From positions 1 through 64,000 of the forward strand of contig DMMY01000011.1 of NCBI GenBank assembly GCA_003452935.1: a stretch of DNA of 64,000 bases, in the 5' to 3' direction. Under the pieces are notes generated by a model. It worked only from the letters and a program-made list of their open reading frames with translations, did no database searches and was not told the DNA's origin. Every line of letters begins with the position of its first letter. Within the stretch, counting starts at the first letter, position 1. Of this stretch, positions 1-8,616 are shown in pieces. The position numbers and the translations under genes were made by a program. The DNA is from Elusimicrobiota bacterium (GTDB taxonomy: Bacteria > Elusimicrobiota > Elusimicrobia > UBA1565 > UBA9628).

Positions 1-37
1 AGACCCAGGAAGCCGGTGTCAAGAGGCAGGGAGGCAG

Positions 38-122
38 TGTCAGACGTGAACTTGCGGAACTTACGTTCGTGCGCTTGTATGCAGCACGCCCAAAAATAAG
101 TTCCGCAAGTTCACGTCTGGCA
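38..122. repeat. Perfect-arm inverted repeat downstream of purA
   Basis: Arms 41-63 and 97-119 are exact reverse complements (23 bp) and extend outward about 3 bp with one mismatch, around a 33-nt loop. It lies just past the purA stop, so it could terminate or stabilise that transcript, although no T-run follows on the minus strand. Its size and style suggest a REP-like or miniature mobile element. Confidence 0.8.
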
Positions 123-134
123 CCAACACCAACC

Positions 135-1418
135 CTAGCCCCACAAGCTGCCTTCGGAATGGATGACCGTCTGCTCGTGGCTGGCTCCGACGGAAACGAT
201 GGCCGCGGGGACTCGCAGTTCGGATTCGACCCAGCGCACATAGCGCCGCGCCAAGGCCGGAAGGTCCGCGAAGCTGCGCGCCGAGCCCAGGTCGCCGGAG
301 AATCCCGGAAGCTCGCGATACACGGGCCGGGCCTCCAACTGCGCCCGGCGCGACGCCGGAAATGCGTCCAGGAGGCGGCCTTGCCATCGATAGGCGACGC
401 AGACCCGGATGGGGTCGATTCCGCTTAAAGTGTCAAGCTTGGTCAAAGCCAGACGGCCTATGCCGCTGGTGCGAATCGCGGCGCGCAGTTGGGGCAGGTC
501 CAGCCAGCCGATCCGTCGGGGCCGGCCCGTGGTGGCCCCGTATTCCCGGCCCGCCTCGCGGATGCGCCCGGCCAGAGGTTCGGGCATCTCGGAGGGAAAC
601 GGGCCGAGTCCCACCCGGGTGGTGTAGGCCTTGGCCACGCCCAAAACCGCGTCGATGGCCATGGGCGGCAAGCCCGAGCCGACGCACGCCCCTCCGGAAA
701 TCGGGTTGGACGAGGTGACGAAGGGATACGTCCCGAAATCCATGTCCAGCATGGCGCCTTGGGCGCTTTCCAGAAGCACGCGCCGGCCCGATCCCGCGGC
801 CCGGACCAGCAGGTCGCCGGTGTCGCGGCATAAGGGGCTCAAGAACCGGCGCAGCCGGCCGTACTGGGACAATGTCTCATCTTTAAGCCGCGCCGCCTCG
901 CCGCGACCCAGCTCGGAGGCATGCGCCGCGAGGGCTTCGCCCAGAAGACGCCTGAAAGTCATCGGTTCGATATAGTCCGCCACCCGGATGCCCCGGCGCG
1001 CGACCTTATCCTCATAGCAGGGGCCGATGCCCTTAAGCGTCGTGCCGATGGGCCCTCTTCCAGCCTCGCGCTTGCGGTCCAAGGCCAGGTGATGCGGCAA
1101 GATCACGTGAGCCTGAAGGCTGACGAAAAGCCGGCCTTGGACGCGGATGCCTCGGGCCTCCACGGAGCGAGTCTCCGACAGAAGCGCCAGAGGATTGACC
1201 ACCACGCCGTTGCCGATGACGTTGCGGGTGCGCGCGAAGAGAATGCCGGAGGGTATCAGATGCAGGGCGAAGCTTTCGCCTCCGAAGACCACGGTATGGC
1301 CGGCGTTGTCCCCGCCCTGATACCGGGCCACCCACTGCGCGCCCTGGCTGAGGTAATGAACGATCTTCCCCTTGCCCTCGTCGCCCCACTGCGCTCCCAC
1401 CACCACCAAGACTGGCAT
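135..1418 (-). CDS. purA: Adenylosuccinate synthetase
   Basis: Cytosolic GTP-dependent ligase joining IMP and aspartate, the committed step from IMP to AMP. The loop GAQWGDEGKGK sits at residues 8-18 with catalytic Asp13, and GGDNAGHTV at 35-43 provides catalytic His41, at the same positions as in the E. coli enzyme. TTGRPRRIGWLD and TKLDTLSGI further on are the substrate loop and the guanine-recognition motif. At 427 aa it has the full usual length. The ATG start is preceded by GGGGGAG. It is the last gene of a same-strand run, 46 nt after the unknown gene at 1465-2466, and is followed by the hairpin at 38-122. Confidence 0.97.
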   Translation of the reverse strand: MPVLVVVGAQWGDEGKGKIVHYLSQGAQWVARYQGGDNAGHTVVFGGESFALHLIPSGILFARTRNVIGNGVVVNPLALLSETRSVEARGIRVQGRLFVSLQAHVILPHHLALDRKREAGRGPIGTTLKGIGPCYEDKVARRGIRVADYIEPMTFRRLLGEALAAHASELGRGEAARLKDETLSQYGRLRRFLSPLCRDTGDLLVRAAGSGRRVLLESAQGAMLDMDFGTYPFVTSSNPISGGACVGSGLPPMAIDAVLGVAKAYTTRVGLGPFPSEMPEPLAGRIREAGREYGATTGRPRRIGWLDLPQLRAAIRTSGIGRLALTKLDTLSGIDPIRVCVAYRWQGRLLDAFPASRRAQLEARPVYRELPGFSGDLGSARSFADLPALARRYVRWVESELRVPAAIVSVGASHEQTVIHSEGSLWG

Positions 1419-1464
1419 GTCTCCCCCTTGACGTTTTCCCGCTCAGGCGACTCCCGCAGTCGGC

Positions 1465-2466
1465 TCAGGCCGCGCCGCGGGATGCGCCGAAGAACTTGCG
1501 CCACCACGAGACCTTTTCCGGGGCGCTGGCCAGGTTGCGCTCCACCCGCAGCAGAGAGCCCGCCGGCGCCTCCGCGTCGCCGCACACGCCCGCCGAAAAA
1601 CGCACCCGGACCAGCAGGCCTCCCGCGCCTGGGCCGGACGCGCCCGCCTGGGCGCAGCCGGCCTCGATAGCCTCCACCGGCACCATGATGGGCAAAGGTC
1701 CCTGGTCCGAATGCCCGCCGAAAAGCTTGGCCAGGTACTTGGCGATATCCCGGTTGTCCGTGATGCGGGCGGCCACCAAATCCCCGGCGCGCAGCTGCTC
1801 GGCCGGGACGCCCGCGGCGTCCTCCTCCAGCGCCACCCTGAGAATCAGTATCTCGTCGGGCTTGGGCCGGCCCCGGACCACGGCGCGGGAGGACGCCTCC
1901 GCCCGGCCGGAAGGCGCCGCGGCCTTGAGCGAGTGGAACTGCCCCAAATCCAGGACGTCCTTCTTGAGCCTAAGCGCCAGTCCGCCGGAGCGCAGAAGGC
2001 GGCCGAGCATGGCGCCCAGATCGGCCTGGACCGAATCGGCTCCGGAAAGCTGGGCGTCGAAGACGCCCGCGTCGGCGGCGCGCAGATGGGCCGCGACCGC
2101 GTGCTCGATCTCGAGGCTCTCGGCCGGCAGACTCCCCTCCCATAGCCTGCAGCCGTAAAGGAACTTCTCGAATTCGAACCAGTCCTTGTCCAAGGAAACC
2201 GCGCAAACCGCCGGATTATAGGAAAGCACCGCCCGGGTGCGCAGGACGCTGCGGGACTTTACGTTGAGGACGACCAGCAGCAGCCCGAAAAGGTTTCTCT
2301 CCGGATGAATCAGCCGTCCCTTGAGAACCACGATGCTCTTATGCAGCCGCGGGATGGCCTTGACCGCCTCCTCGACGACATAGCCGCACATCTCCAGGGC
2401 CAGTTCCGCCTCGCCCTTGTCGCAGCCGGTCTCCTCCATGAGCAGGGCGATCTTGTCCGGGATCAT
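1465..2466 (-). CDS. Uncharacterised protein with UBA/EF-Ts-like N-terminus
   Basis: I do not recognise a family for the whole 333 residues. Residues about 5-38 (EETGCDKGEAELALEMCGY and what follows) have the look of the short three-helix UBA-type module found at the start of EF-Ts and NAC-alpha. The middle contains a basic/hydrophobic segment around residues 45-75 and then a mixed alpha/beta region. The C-terminus ends in a Trp/Lys-rich tail (WWRKFFG). No signal peptide or clear membrane helix is seen. The ATG overlaps the xerC stop in an ATGA, so the two are translationally coupled; purA follows 46 nt later. Function unknown; the start is supported by the overlap. Confidence 0.75.
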   Translation of the reverse strand: MIPDKIALLMEETGCDKGEAELALEMCGYVVEEAVKAIPRLHKSIVVLKGRLIHPERNLFGLLLVVLNVKSRSVLRTRAVLSYNPAVCAVSLDKDWFEFEKFLYGCRLWEGSLPAESLEIEHAVAAHLRAADAGVFDAQLSGADSVQADLGAMLGRLLRSGGLALRLKKDVLDLGQFHSLKAAAPSGRAEASSRAVVRGRPKPDEILILRVALEEDAAGVPAEQLRAGDLVAARITDNRDIAKYLAKLFGGHSDQGPLPIMVPVEAIEAGCAQAGASGPGAGGLLVRVRFSAGVCGDAEAPAGSLLRVERNLASAPEKVSWWRKFFGASRGAA

Positions 2467-3377
2467 GCCCGCGGCTCCTGGCGGGAGGACGGGGCCGCGC
2501 TTTGGGGGTGGGACCTGCCGTAGACTTCCTTGAGCCTTTCCAGGGAAACGTGGGTGTAGACTTGCGTCGTGGCCAGGCTCTTGTGTCCGAGCATCTCCTG
2601 CACGGAGCGCAAATCGCAGCCGGCGTTGAGGAGGTGCGTGGCGAAGCTGTGCCGGAAGGCGTGAGGCGTGACGGATTTAAGCCAGCCTGCCCGCTTCAGC
2701 CAGGCCTTGAGCAGCCAGGCGATCCCGGCCTCGCCGATGCGCTGCCCGCGGGCATTGAAGAAGAGCGGGCTGTCTCCCTTGGACGAACCCGGCCCTCTTT
2801 GGCGCAGATACTCCCTCAAAGAGGAGAGCGCGGTCTTGCCCACGGGCACGAGCCGCTCCCGGGACCCTTTTCCAAAAACCCGGACAAATCCCGATATGAA
2901 ATCGACGTCGCCGACATTGAGCGCCGAGAGCTCGCATCGGCGCAGGCCGCAGGAGTAAAGAAGCTCCAGGATCGCCCTATCCCGCTCCTTGAACGGGGCG
3001 CGGGCCGGCTCCCCTTTGGACAGAAGCTCCCCCATTTCCGACTCGGTGAGAAACTTGGGCAACCGCGCGGTCTTGCGGGGCAGGGGCAGGGCGCAGAACG
3101 GGTCCGTCTTCAAGACGCCTTCCTGGCGCAGAAATTTAAAAAACGCGCGCAAGGCCGAAATCTTGCGCAGCACCGTGTTGCGGCTCAAAGCGCCGGCATG
3201 CTGGAGGTCGGCCAGATAGGCTCGGACGTGGTTGCGGGTGATGGGGCCGTCGCCATGATCCGGACCCAGGCGCCCGAGAAACCGGTCCAAGTCGGCCCCG
3301 TAAGCGCGCAGGGTATGAGGCGAATAGTTGCGGGAGGCGCGCAGGTGCGTGAGAAACTTCCGTACCCAGATTTTCAA
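2463..3377 (-). CDS. xerC: Tyrosine recombinase XerC/XerD
   Basis: Site-specific tyrosine recombinase of the type that resolves chromosome dimers at dif. The N-terminal SAM-like core-binding domain (SRNYSPHTLRAYGADLDRF) is followed by the catalytic domain with the complete set: Arg in SCGLRRCELSAL, Lys in FGKGSRERLVPV, HxxR in PHAFRHSFATHLL, and the final His and nucleophilic Tyr in LGHKSLATTQVYTHVS. The frame is open further upstream into topA, but that extension is low-complexity; I chose the TTG before KIWVRKFLTHL, giving 304 aa, the usual Xer length. The start is therefore uncertain by some codons. It lies inside the comM-dprA-topA run, with no phage genes nearby, so a housekeeping Xer is more likely than an integrase. 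Confidence 0.9.
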   Translation of the reverse strand: MKIWVRKFLTHLRASRNYSPHTLRAYGADLDRFLGRLGPDHGDGPITRNHVRAYLADLQHAGALSRNTVLRKISALRAFFKFLRQEGVLKTDPFCALPLPRKTARLPKFLTESEMGELLSKGEPARAPFKERDRAILELLYSCGLRRCELSALNVGDVDFISGFVRVFGKGSRERLVPVGKTALSSLREYLRQRGPGSSKGDSPLFFNARGQRIGEAGIAWLLKAWLKRAGWLKSVTPHAFRHSFATHLLNAGCDLRSVQEMLGHKSLATTQVYTHVSLERLKEVYGRSHPQSAAPSSRQEPRA

Positions 3378-3405
3378 GATGGGTGACTCGCGCGCCGGCA
3401 GCCTC

Positions 3406-5733
3406 TTAGACCGCGGGCGCCTGCTTGGCGCGAAGCGCCTCGGCCTCGGCGCGCAGATGCTCCCCTTCTTCCTTGGCCATCGGCTTGATGTTGCGGCATT
3501 TAGGAAACCCCGAACAAGCCAAAAAATGCCCTCTCTTGCCCAGGCGCAGCCACATGAAGCTGCCGCACTTCTGGCACTTGCGGGTCGTGGCCAAGGGCCG
3601 GGAACTCTCGATCTTGCGTCCATCGGCGTCCAGGGAGAATGTGTTCTTGCAGGCGGGATAGCCCGAGCAGGCCAAGAAGCGGCCCTTTCGGCCCATCCGG
3701 ATCACCATGGGCTTGCCGCAGACGTCGCACATCTCTCCGGTCTTCTCCGGCACGATCTTCTGCCCGTCCGAGCCCAGCTGGATCTTGCCCTTGCACTTGG
3801 GAAAAGCCGAACAGGAGAGGTACTTGCCGAAGCGGCTCTCGCGTATGAGCATGGGCTGCTCGCAGAGCGGGCATTTTTCGTCGGACTGCTTGGGCTCGAC
3901 CTTGGAGACCGCCATCTGTTCGCCGGCGGCCTCGACGGCCTGGGAAAAGGGCTTGTAGAAATCGCCGACGACCTGCGCCCAACCTCCCTTGCCTTCCGCG
4001 ATCTGGTCGAGCTTTTCCTCGACCTCCGCGGTGTAGGAAAGGCTGACCACGTCGGGAAAATGAGCCTTGAGCTTCTCCGTGACGAGGATGCCCAAGTCCG
4101 TGGGAGTGAGCTTGCGGTCCTTGATCCCGCGCCGGATATAACCGCGATCGATGATGGTCTTGATCGTCGGGGCATAAGTGGAGGGCCTGCCGATGCCGTG
4201 CTTCTCCATGGCCCGGATGAGGCTGGCCTCGTTGTAATGGGGCGGCGGGCTGGAGCGATGCTCCTCGGGCTTGAGATCGGACAGGTTGAGGATATCCCCC
4301 GTCTCAAGAGCGGGCAGACGGCCGGCCGCCTCCTCGCCCTCGCCCTCTTCCTCCTGGGTTTCCCCCTCGACCGGGGCCGGGCCTTGATGCACCTTGAGGA
4401 AACCGTCGAATTTAAGGGTCCGGCCCGTGGCGTGGAACGAGGCCCGGCCGTTGGCGATGTCGGCCGCGATGGTATCATAGACCGCCTCGGTCATCTGGCT
4501 GGCCACGAATCGCTTCCAAATGAGATCATAGAGGCGGGCCTGGTCGGAGTTGAGATGAGCCTTCACGTCCTCGGGGCGGCGGTTGACGCTGGTCGGGCGG
4601 ATGGCTTCATGGGCCTCCTGCGCCCCGCGCGCCTTGGTCTGGTAGGTCGGAGGCTGGGCCGGGACATAGCCCGGACCGAAAGTCTTGCGGACAAAATCAG
4701 CCGCCTCCTCGGCCGCGGTCTTGGAAATGAAGAAGGAATCGGTGCGCATGTAGGTGATCAGACCCACGGAATCCCCGCCGCCCAAGTCCACGCCTTCGTA
4801 AAGGGTCTGGGCGACGCGCATGGTGCGCTCCGCCGCGAAACCCAGCTTCTGGGAAGCGGCTTGCTGCATGGTGCTGGTGGAAAACGGCGGCGCCGGCCGG
4901 CGGCGGGCTTCCTTGCGCTCCACCTTGACCACCTGGAAAGCTCCGGCCCGCAGCTCCGAGGCGATGGATTGGACGGACTCGGCCGTTTTGAGAGTCGTGG
5001 TCTTGACGCGGTACTGTTCCGCGAAGAGGTCATAGGTGCGCAGGGTCTCGATCTTGGCTCCGTCGATGAGGCAAAGACGCGCCGCAAAGGCCGGCGCGCA
5101 GCCCGCCTTCTCCAGGACCGCGGTCAGGCTCCAGAAAGTCTCCGAGGCGAACTCCCGGATCTCGCGATCCCGTTCCGTGATGAGGCGCACGGCCACGGAC
5201 TGCACCCGGCCCGCGGAGAGCCCGCTCTGGATCTTGGCCCATAGCAGCGGCGAGAGCATATAGCCCACCAGACGGTCGATGACGCGCCGCGCCTGCTGGG
5301 CATTGACCAGATGCGAGTCGATGCGACGGGGTTCGGCCAAGGCCGAGGCGATGGCCGAAGGCGTGATCTCATGAAAAGTGATGCGGCGGACTTTATCGGC
5401 GTCGAGGCCGAGAAGCTCGACCAAATGCCAGGCGATGGACTCCCCCTCGCGGTCATGGTCCGTGGCGAGGTAGACGGCCGGAGACTTCGCGGCCAAGGCC
5501 TTGAATTCGGGAAGTATCTTCTTGGCCCGGGGCAGAACCACGTATTGGGGGGTGAAGTTGTCCTTGACGTCGACCCCCATCTTCTTGACCGGCAAATCCC
5601 GGACGTGCCCGAAGGAGCTGCGCACGATGTAGGCGTCCTTGAGGAAGCGCGCGATGGTGCGTTCCTTGGCGGGAGACTCCACGATGACTAGGCAGGGACT
5701 CTTGGATTCCTTCTTAGCTGCTTTTTTTGGCAT
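3406..5733 (-). CDS. topA: DNA topoisomerase I (type IA)
   Basis: Relaxes negative supercoils by single-strand passage. The Toprim domain opens with LVIVESPAKERTIARFL near residue 15 and carries the acidic ATDHDREGESIAWHL motif; LSAGRVQSVAVRLI and the active-site segment LITYMRTDS (catalytic Tyr) follow. The C-terminus has three four-cysteine zinc modules, each starting CxxC and ending CSxFPKC or CSGYPAC, typical of TopA. At 775 aa it is full length. The start overlaps the end of dprA by 20 nt. A shorter second type IA enzyme without zinc modules lies at 55998-57812, so this one is the likely housekeeping copy. Confidence 0.97.
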   Translation of the reverse strand: MPKKAAKKESKSPCLVIVESPAKERTIARFLKDAYIVRSSFGHVRDLPVKKMGVDVKDNFTPQYVVLPRAKKILPEFKALAAKSPAVYLATDHDREGESIAWHLVELLGLDADKVRRITFHEITPSAIASALAEPRRIDSHLVNAQQARRVIDRLVGYMLSPLLWAKIQSGLSAGRVQSVAVRLITERDREIREFASETFWSLTAVLEKAGCAPAFAARLCLIDGAKIETLRTYDLFAEQYRVKTTTLKTAESVQSIASELRAGAFQVVKVERKEARRRPAPPFSTSTMQQAASQKLGFAAERTMRVAQTLYEGVDLGGGDSVGLITYMRTDSFFISKTAAEEAADFVRKTFGPGYVPAQPPTYQTKARGAQEAHEAIRPTSVNRRPEDVKAHLNSDQARLYDLIWKRFVASQMTEAVYDTIAADIANGRASFHATGRTLKFDGFLKVHQGPAPVEGETQEEEGEGEEAAGRLPALETGDILNLSDLKPEEHRSSPPPHYNEASLIRAMEKHGIGRPSTYAPTIKTIIDRGYIRRGIKDRKLTPTDLGILVTEKLKAHFPDVVSLSYTAEVEEKLDQIAEGKGGWAQVVGDFYKPFSQAVEAAGEQMAVSKVEPKQSDEKCPLCEQPMLIRESRFGKYLSCSAFPKCKGKIQLGSDGQKIVPEKTGEMCDVCGKPMVIRMGRKGRFLACSGYPACKNTFSLDADGRKIESSRPLATTRKCQKCGSFMWLRLGKRGHFLACSGFPKCRNIKPMAKEEGEHLRAEAEALRAKQAPAV

Positions 5734-6880
5734 ATCGCTGTCCTGGGACGGCCGTGACTAGGTCTTGCAGTTCCATCTCGAAGAGCGCCTGGGAAAGCCG
5801 CGAAAGGTCCAGGCCCGAATCCTGGCCCAGTTCTTCAAGGGAACGCGCATCAGAGCCCAGCAATTCTAGGATTTTTTTATGCGTCGAGGCGAGCGGAAAA
5901 GCCGGATGCGCCGCCCCGGGCGCGGCTGGAGCGCTGCTCTTAAGAGGGCCGCTCAAGCCGCGTTCCGGCGCCGCGTCAGCCGCCGCCGGTTCAGCCTGGC
6001 AGGCCGGCGGCAGCTCGGGCCACACATCGGCCATGGAGCAAACGAGCTTCGCCCCCTGGCTGATGAGGCGGTGGGGCGCCTCGCTCAGGGGAGAGTCGGC
6101 CGGCCCCGGCACGGCGAAGACCTCCCGCCCTTGCTCCGCGGCCAGACGGGCCGTGATGAGAGCTCCGGACTGGGCGCGGCCCTCGACCACCACCGTCGCC
6201 CAGCTCAAGCCCGAGACGACGCGGTTGCGGCGCGGGAAATTTTCCGACTTGGGCGCCGCGTCGATGGGAAACTCGCTCAAAAGACAGCCGCCCGAATCAA
6301 CGATCTCGCGGGCCAAGGCGGAATTCTCGGCGGGATAGAGCCGGCCCAACCCGCTGCCCAACACGGCCCAGGTCGTCCCGCCCGCGTCCAACGCGGCCCG
6401 GTGCGCCTCCGTGTCTATGCCGCGGGCCAAGCCGCTGCAAATGACCAGACGGGAAGCGGCCTCGCACGCGAAGAGCCGCGCCATGCGGCGGCCGTAAACC
6501 GTGGGCTGGCGCGAACCTACGATGGCCAAGGCATGGCGCCGCCCGTCCAGCCGGCCCCGCGCATAGAGAACGAGAGGAGCATCCGCCGCGGCCTTGAGGT
6601 TATCCGGATAATCCGGGTCGTCTCGAAGGATCAGGCGCAGCCCCATATCCAGCGATCGCTCCATTTCCCGGGCCGCGTCGAAACCCGAGGCCATCTCCCT
6701 CAAAAGGCCGGCGGCCTCCAAGCTCAGGCCGCCGGCCTGAGCCAGTTCCTCGACGGGCGCGCTCACGGCCCGCGCCACGCCCAAGCGCCCGGCCAGGCCG
6801 CGCAGCCGGTCCGGCCCGAAAACGGAAGCGGAGTTGAGCCGCAGCCACGCCGGCAATTCCGGCGCGGGCGCAAGGCTCAA
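5714..6880 (-). CDS. dprA: DNA-processing protein DprA (Smf)
   Basis: Loads RecA on incoming single-stranded DNA during natural transformation. After an N-terminal SAM/HhH-like region, the Rossmann-type DprA fold is clear: LAIVGSRQPTVYGRRMARLF, SGLARGIDTEAHRAAL, AVLGSGLGRLYPAEN, FPRRNRVVSGLSWATVVVE and SGALITARLAAEQGREVFAVPG. The C-terminal 60 residues form a winged-helix-like DprA end domain. The ATG overlaps the upstream HTH gene stop as ATGA and its own end overlaps topA, so it is part of a coupled operon. comM at the head of this run is also linked to transformation in other bacteria, so the cell may be, or may have been, competent. Confidence 0.96.
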   Translation of the reverse strand: MSLAPAPELPAWLRLNSASVFGPDRLRGLAGRLGVARAVSAPVEELAQAGGLSLEAAGLLREMASGFDAAREMERSLDMGLRLILRDDPDYPDNLKAAADAPLVLYARGRLDGRRHALAIVGSRQPTVYGRRMARLFACEAASRLVICSGLARGIDTEAHRAALDAGGTTWAVLGSGLGRLYPAENSALAREIVDSGGCLLSEFPIDAAPKSENFPRRNRVVSGLSWATVVVEGRAQSGALITARLAAEQGREVFAVPGPADSPLSEAPHRLISQGAKLVCSMADVWPELPPACQAEPAAADAAPERGLSGPLKSSAPAAPGAAHPAFPLASTHKKILELLGSDARSLEELGQDSGLDLSRLSQALFEMELQDLVTAVPGQRYAKKSS

Positions 6881-7299
6881 AGCAATTCCTCCGGCAGACG
6901 CCCCGCTTGAGGCTGGCGGGGAAAAGCCGGCCGAGGCGGCGCGGCTTTCTGGGCGGGCGCGCCGTCCTTTTTCACGATCCGGGAAGAGTCCGCGGGAACC
7001 GGAATGCCCGTGGCGCGGGCGTGGACCTCGCCAAAAAGCTTCGGGTCATCCCAAAGAGCCCGCCATTCGGACGGGAGCCGACCCGCCGACACGATGAGCT
7101 CCACGGCGTCAATTTCCAGCGCCAAGGCAATGCGCCTCAAGGCGGCCTCATCGGACGGCGGGTTGCGCTTGCCGGCCAGCACCTTTGAAAAAAAGGAAGG
7201 ATCCAGCCCCGCCTCGCGGCACAAGCCGCGCAAAGTCAGCCCTCGGCCCCGCATGCCGGCCTCGACGCGGCGGGAAAACGGACACGGTCTAAGGGCCAT
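6877..7299 (-). CDS. XRE-type helix-turn-helix protein
   Basis: A 140-aa protein whose residues about 18-70 form a Cro/C1-type HTH: LTLRGLCREAGLDPSFFSKVLAGKR is the helix-turn-helix (shown here split as LTLRGLCREAGLD and PSFFSKVLAGKR), followed by LRRIALALEIDAVELI. The remaining 70 residues are Pro/Ala-rich and probably disordered. It overlaps the TPR gene upstream by 11 nt and dprA downstream by 4 nt. A regulatory role for the dprA operon is possible but not shown by the sequence. No ligand-binding domain is visible. Confidence 0.85.
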   Translation of the reverse strand: MALRPCPFSRRVEAGMRGRGLTLRGLCREAGLDPSFFSKVLAGKRNPPSDEAALRRIALALEIDAVELIVSAGRLPSEWRALWDDPKLFGEVHARATGIPVPADSSRIVKKDGAPAQKAAPPRPAFPRQPQAGRLPEELL

Positions 7300-7681
7300 G
7301 CTGGTACTTGACGCGATCGAGACGCCGGCGCGCCAGGTTGACGTCCGGTCCTTGCGCGAACTCGTCGACGTAACGGTTCAGCGCCGACTTGACCGTCTCC
7401 CAATCTCGGTTGTTTTCAGCCGCTTCGCTGAGATAGATGAGGCTGCGAGGGACATATTGGCAGGTCGGATAGTCGGTGAGCAGCTGGCTGAAAGCCTCCT
7501 GGGACTTCGCATAGTTCTCTTGTTGGTCATAGACGACGGCTACGTAATAGTTCGCCCGCGGCGCCCAAAACTCCTTTCTATGCTCGTGGATCATTTTCAG
7601 GCTGCCGTCTAATTTGGCGTAGCGCGCGCCGTAATGACAGGCCCCGGCCAGGGCCAACACGAAAAGAACGTACTTGATCAT
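7289..7681 (-). CDS. Small TPR-like envelope protein
   Basis: 130 aa with an N-terminal hydrophobic segment (IKYVLFVLALAGACHYGA) that looks like a signal peptide or anchor; the Cys at residue 15 could be lipidated but the lipobox is not ideal. The rest has the spacing of two to three tetratricopeptide repeats (ANYYVAVVYDQQENYAKSQEAF, PRSLIYLSEAAENNRDWETV), reminiscent of BamD/YbgF-type proteins. The ATG overlaps the stop of the LysM gene as ATGA, so I place the start there rather than at the longer open frame. It probably works with the LysM protein at the cell wall; exact role unknown. Confidence 0.75.
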   Translation of the reverse strand: MIKYVLFVLALAGACHYGARYAKLDGSLKMIHEHRKEFWAPRANYYVAVVYDQQENYAKSQEAFSQLLTDYPTCQYVPRSLIYLSEAAENNRDWETVKSALNRYVDEFAQGPDVNLARRRLDRVKYQHGP

Positions 7682-8487
7682 AAGGGTTCCCGGGCGATAA
7701 AATCGCCCAGTTCCACGGCGCCTCCGGCTCGCAGGATGAGGAAACGGTAGCGAGATTTTCCCAGGCTCTCCTTGACTTCGATGACGCCGACTCTCTGCAG
7801 ATACACGCCCCGGGAATCCAGATCCGACTCCTCGGCCGCGTCCTGACGCAGCACGTAGAAGCGATCCCCCACGGAGACCGGCCCGGGGCTCGTTATCTTG
7901 CCTTCGACCGCGTCGCCCTGGCCGGCCATGATCTCCCGGCCCTCGAATTCCGTTATTTTTCCATCCGCTTTCCACGTCCCGGGCGCCTTCACCCGGGTCA
8001 TGGACGGATACATCCCGGCCGCCGAGGGAGGCATCTCGACGGAAAGCGCGTCCCGGCCGACATCGGCGGCGGCGGCATCGGGCCACCCCGCATCAGGCGC
8101 CGCAACGGGCTCCGGAAGCGGCGGTTGAGAGACGGCGACCGTTGCCGCCTCGGAAGCTTCCACGGGCGGCTGCGGCGCAGGTATTTTAGCGGGCAGAGCC
8201 TCCAGCTCGGCCGAGGCCTCGACCGCGGCGGGAAGAGCCGCCGCGGCCTCCGGAATATCGAGAATCTGTCCCGGATAGATGAGGTTCGGATCTTGGACAT
8301 GGCCATTGGCCCCGGCAATGACTCGCCATTGATAGGGATTTCCGTAATAGCGCTGGGCCAAACCCCACAAATGCTCGTGCTCGACGACCGCATGTTTCTG
8401 GCCAGCCTCCGCGACGGCCCCGCCCAGCAGCGCCCACGCGGCCAGGCACGACGCCCAGCCTTTGATCCGTCCCTGATAACGCTCCAT
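7678..8487 (-). CDS. LysM-domain envelope protein
   Basis: 269-aa exported protein. A signal peptide (WASCLAAWALLGGAVAEAG) precedes a single LysM peptidoglycan-binding domain: VVEHEHLWGLAQRYYGNPYQW, then NLIYPGQILDIP (the first string is 21 residues if joined further, so only the core is given). Residues about 85-165 are Pro/Ala/Glu-rich linker. The C-terminal ~110 residues form a beta-rich domain (GDRFYVLRQDAAEES, FLILRAGGAVELGDFI) similar to the tail of other LysM tail proteins. GGGAGG-type Shine-Dalgarno (GGGAGG, 5 nt upstream) fixes the ATG at 8487 rather than an upstream GTG. Couples by ATGA to the TPR protein. Confidence 0.85.
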   Translation of the reverse strand: MERYQGRIKGWASCLAAWALLGGAVAEAGQKHAVVEHEHLWGLAQRYYGNPYQWRVIAGANGHVQDPNLIYPGQILDIPEAAAALPAAVEASAELEALPAKIPAPQPPVEASEAATVAVSQPPLPEPVAAPDAGWPDAAAADVGRDALSVEMPPSAAGMYPSMTRVKAPGTWKADGKITEFEGREIMAGQGDAVEGKITSPGPVSVGDRFYVLRQDAAEESDLDSRGVYLQRVGVIEVKESLGKSRYRFLILRAGGAVELGDFIAREPL

Positions 8488-8616
8488 AAAGCCTCCCTTC
8501 ACTCCGTTTCAAACTGCGATCATTCCGGCTCCAATACGGCATGGCCTCCGCAAAGAAAAAAGCTCTTATAATAATACATTATCCAAAAATATCCGGCTCC
8601 GCGCGAATCCGCGTCT

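Noticed and set aside
2463..3377. Phage or transposon integrase
   Set aside because: All Xer-type motifs, operon context with housekeeping genes and no neighbouring mobile genes argue for chromosomal XerC/D.
3328..5244. A 638-codon plus-strand frame opposite topA
   Set aside because: It is the GC-rich shadow of topA; no domain or ribosome site fits.
8566..8590. Promoter for the LysM gene (A/T-rich TATTAT/TATAAG)
   Set aside because: No matching -35 at a proper distance; too weak to list.
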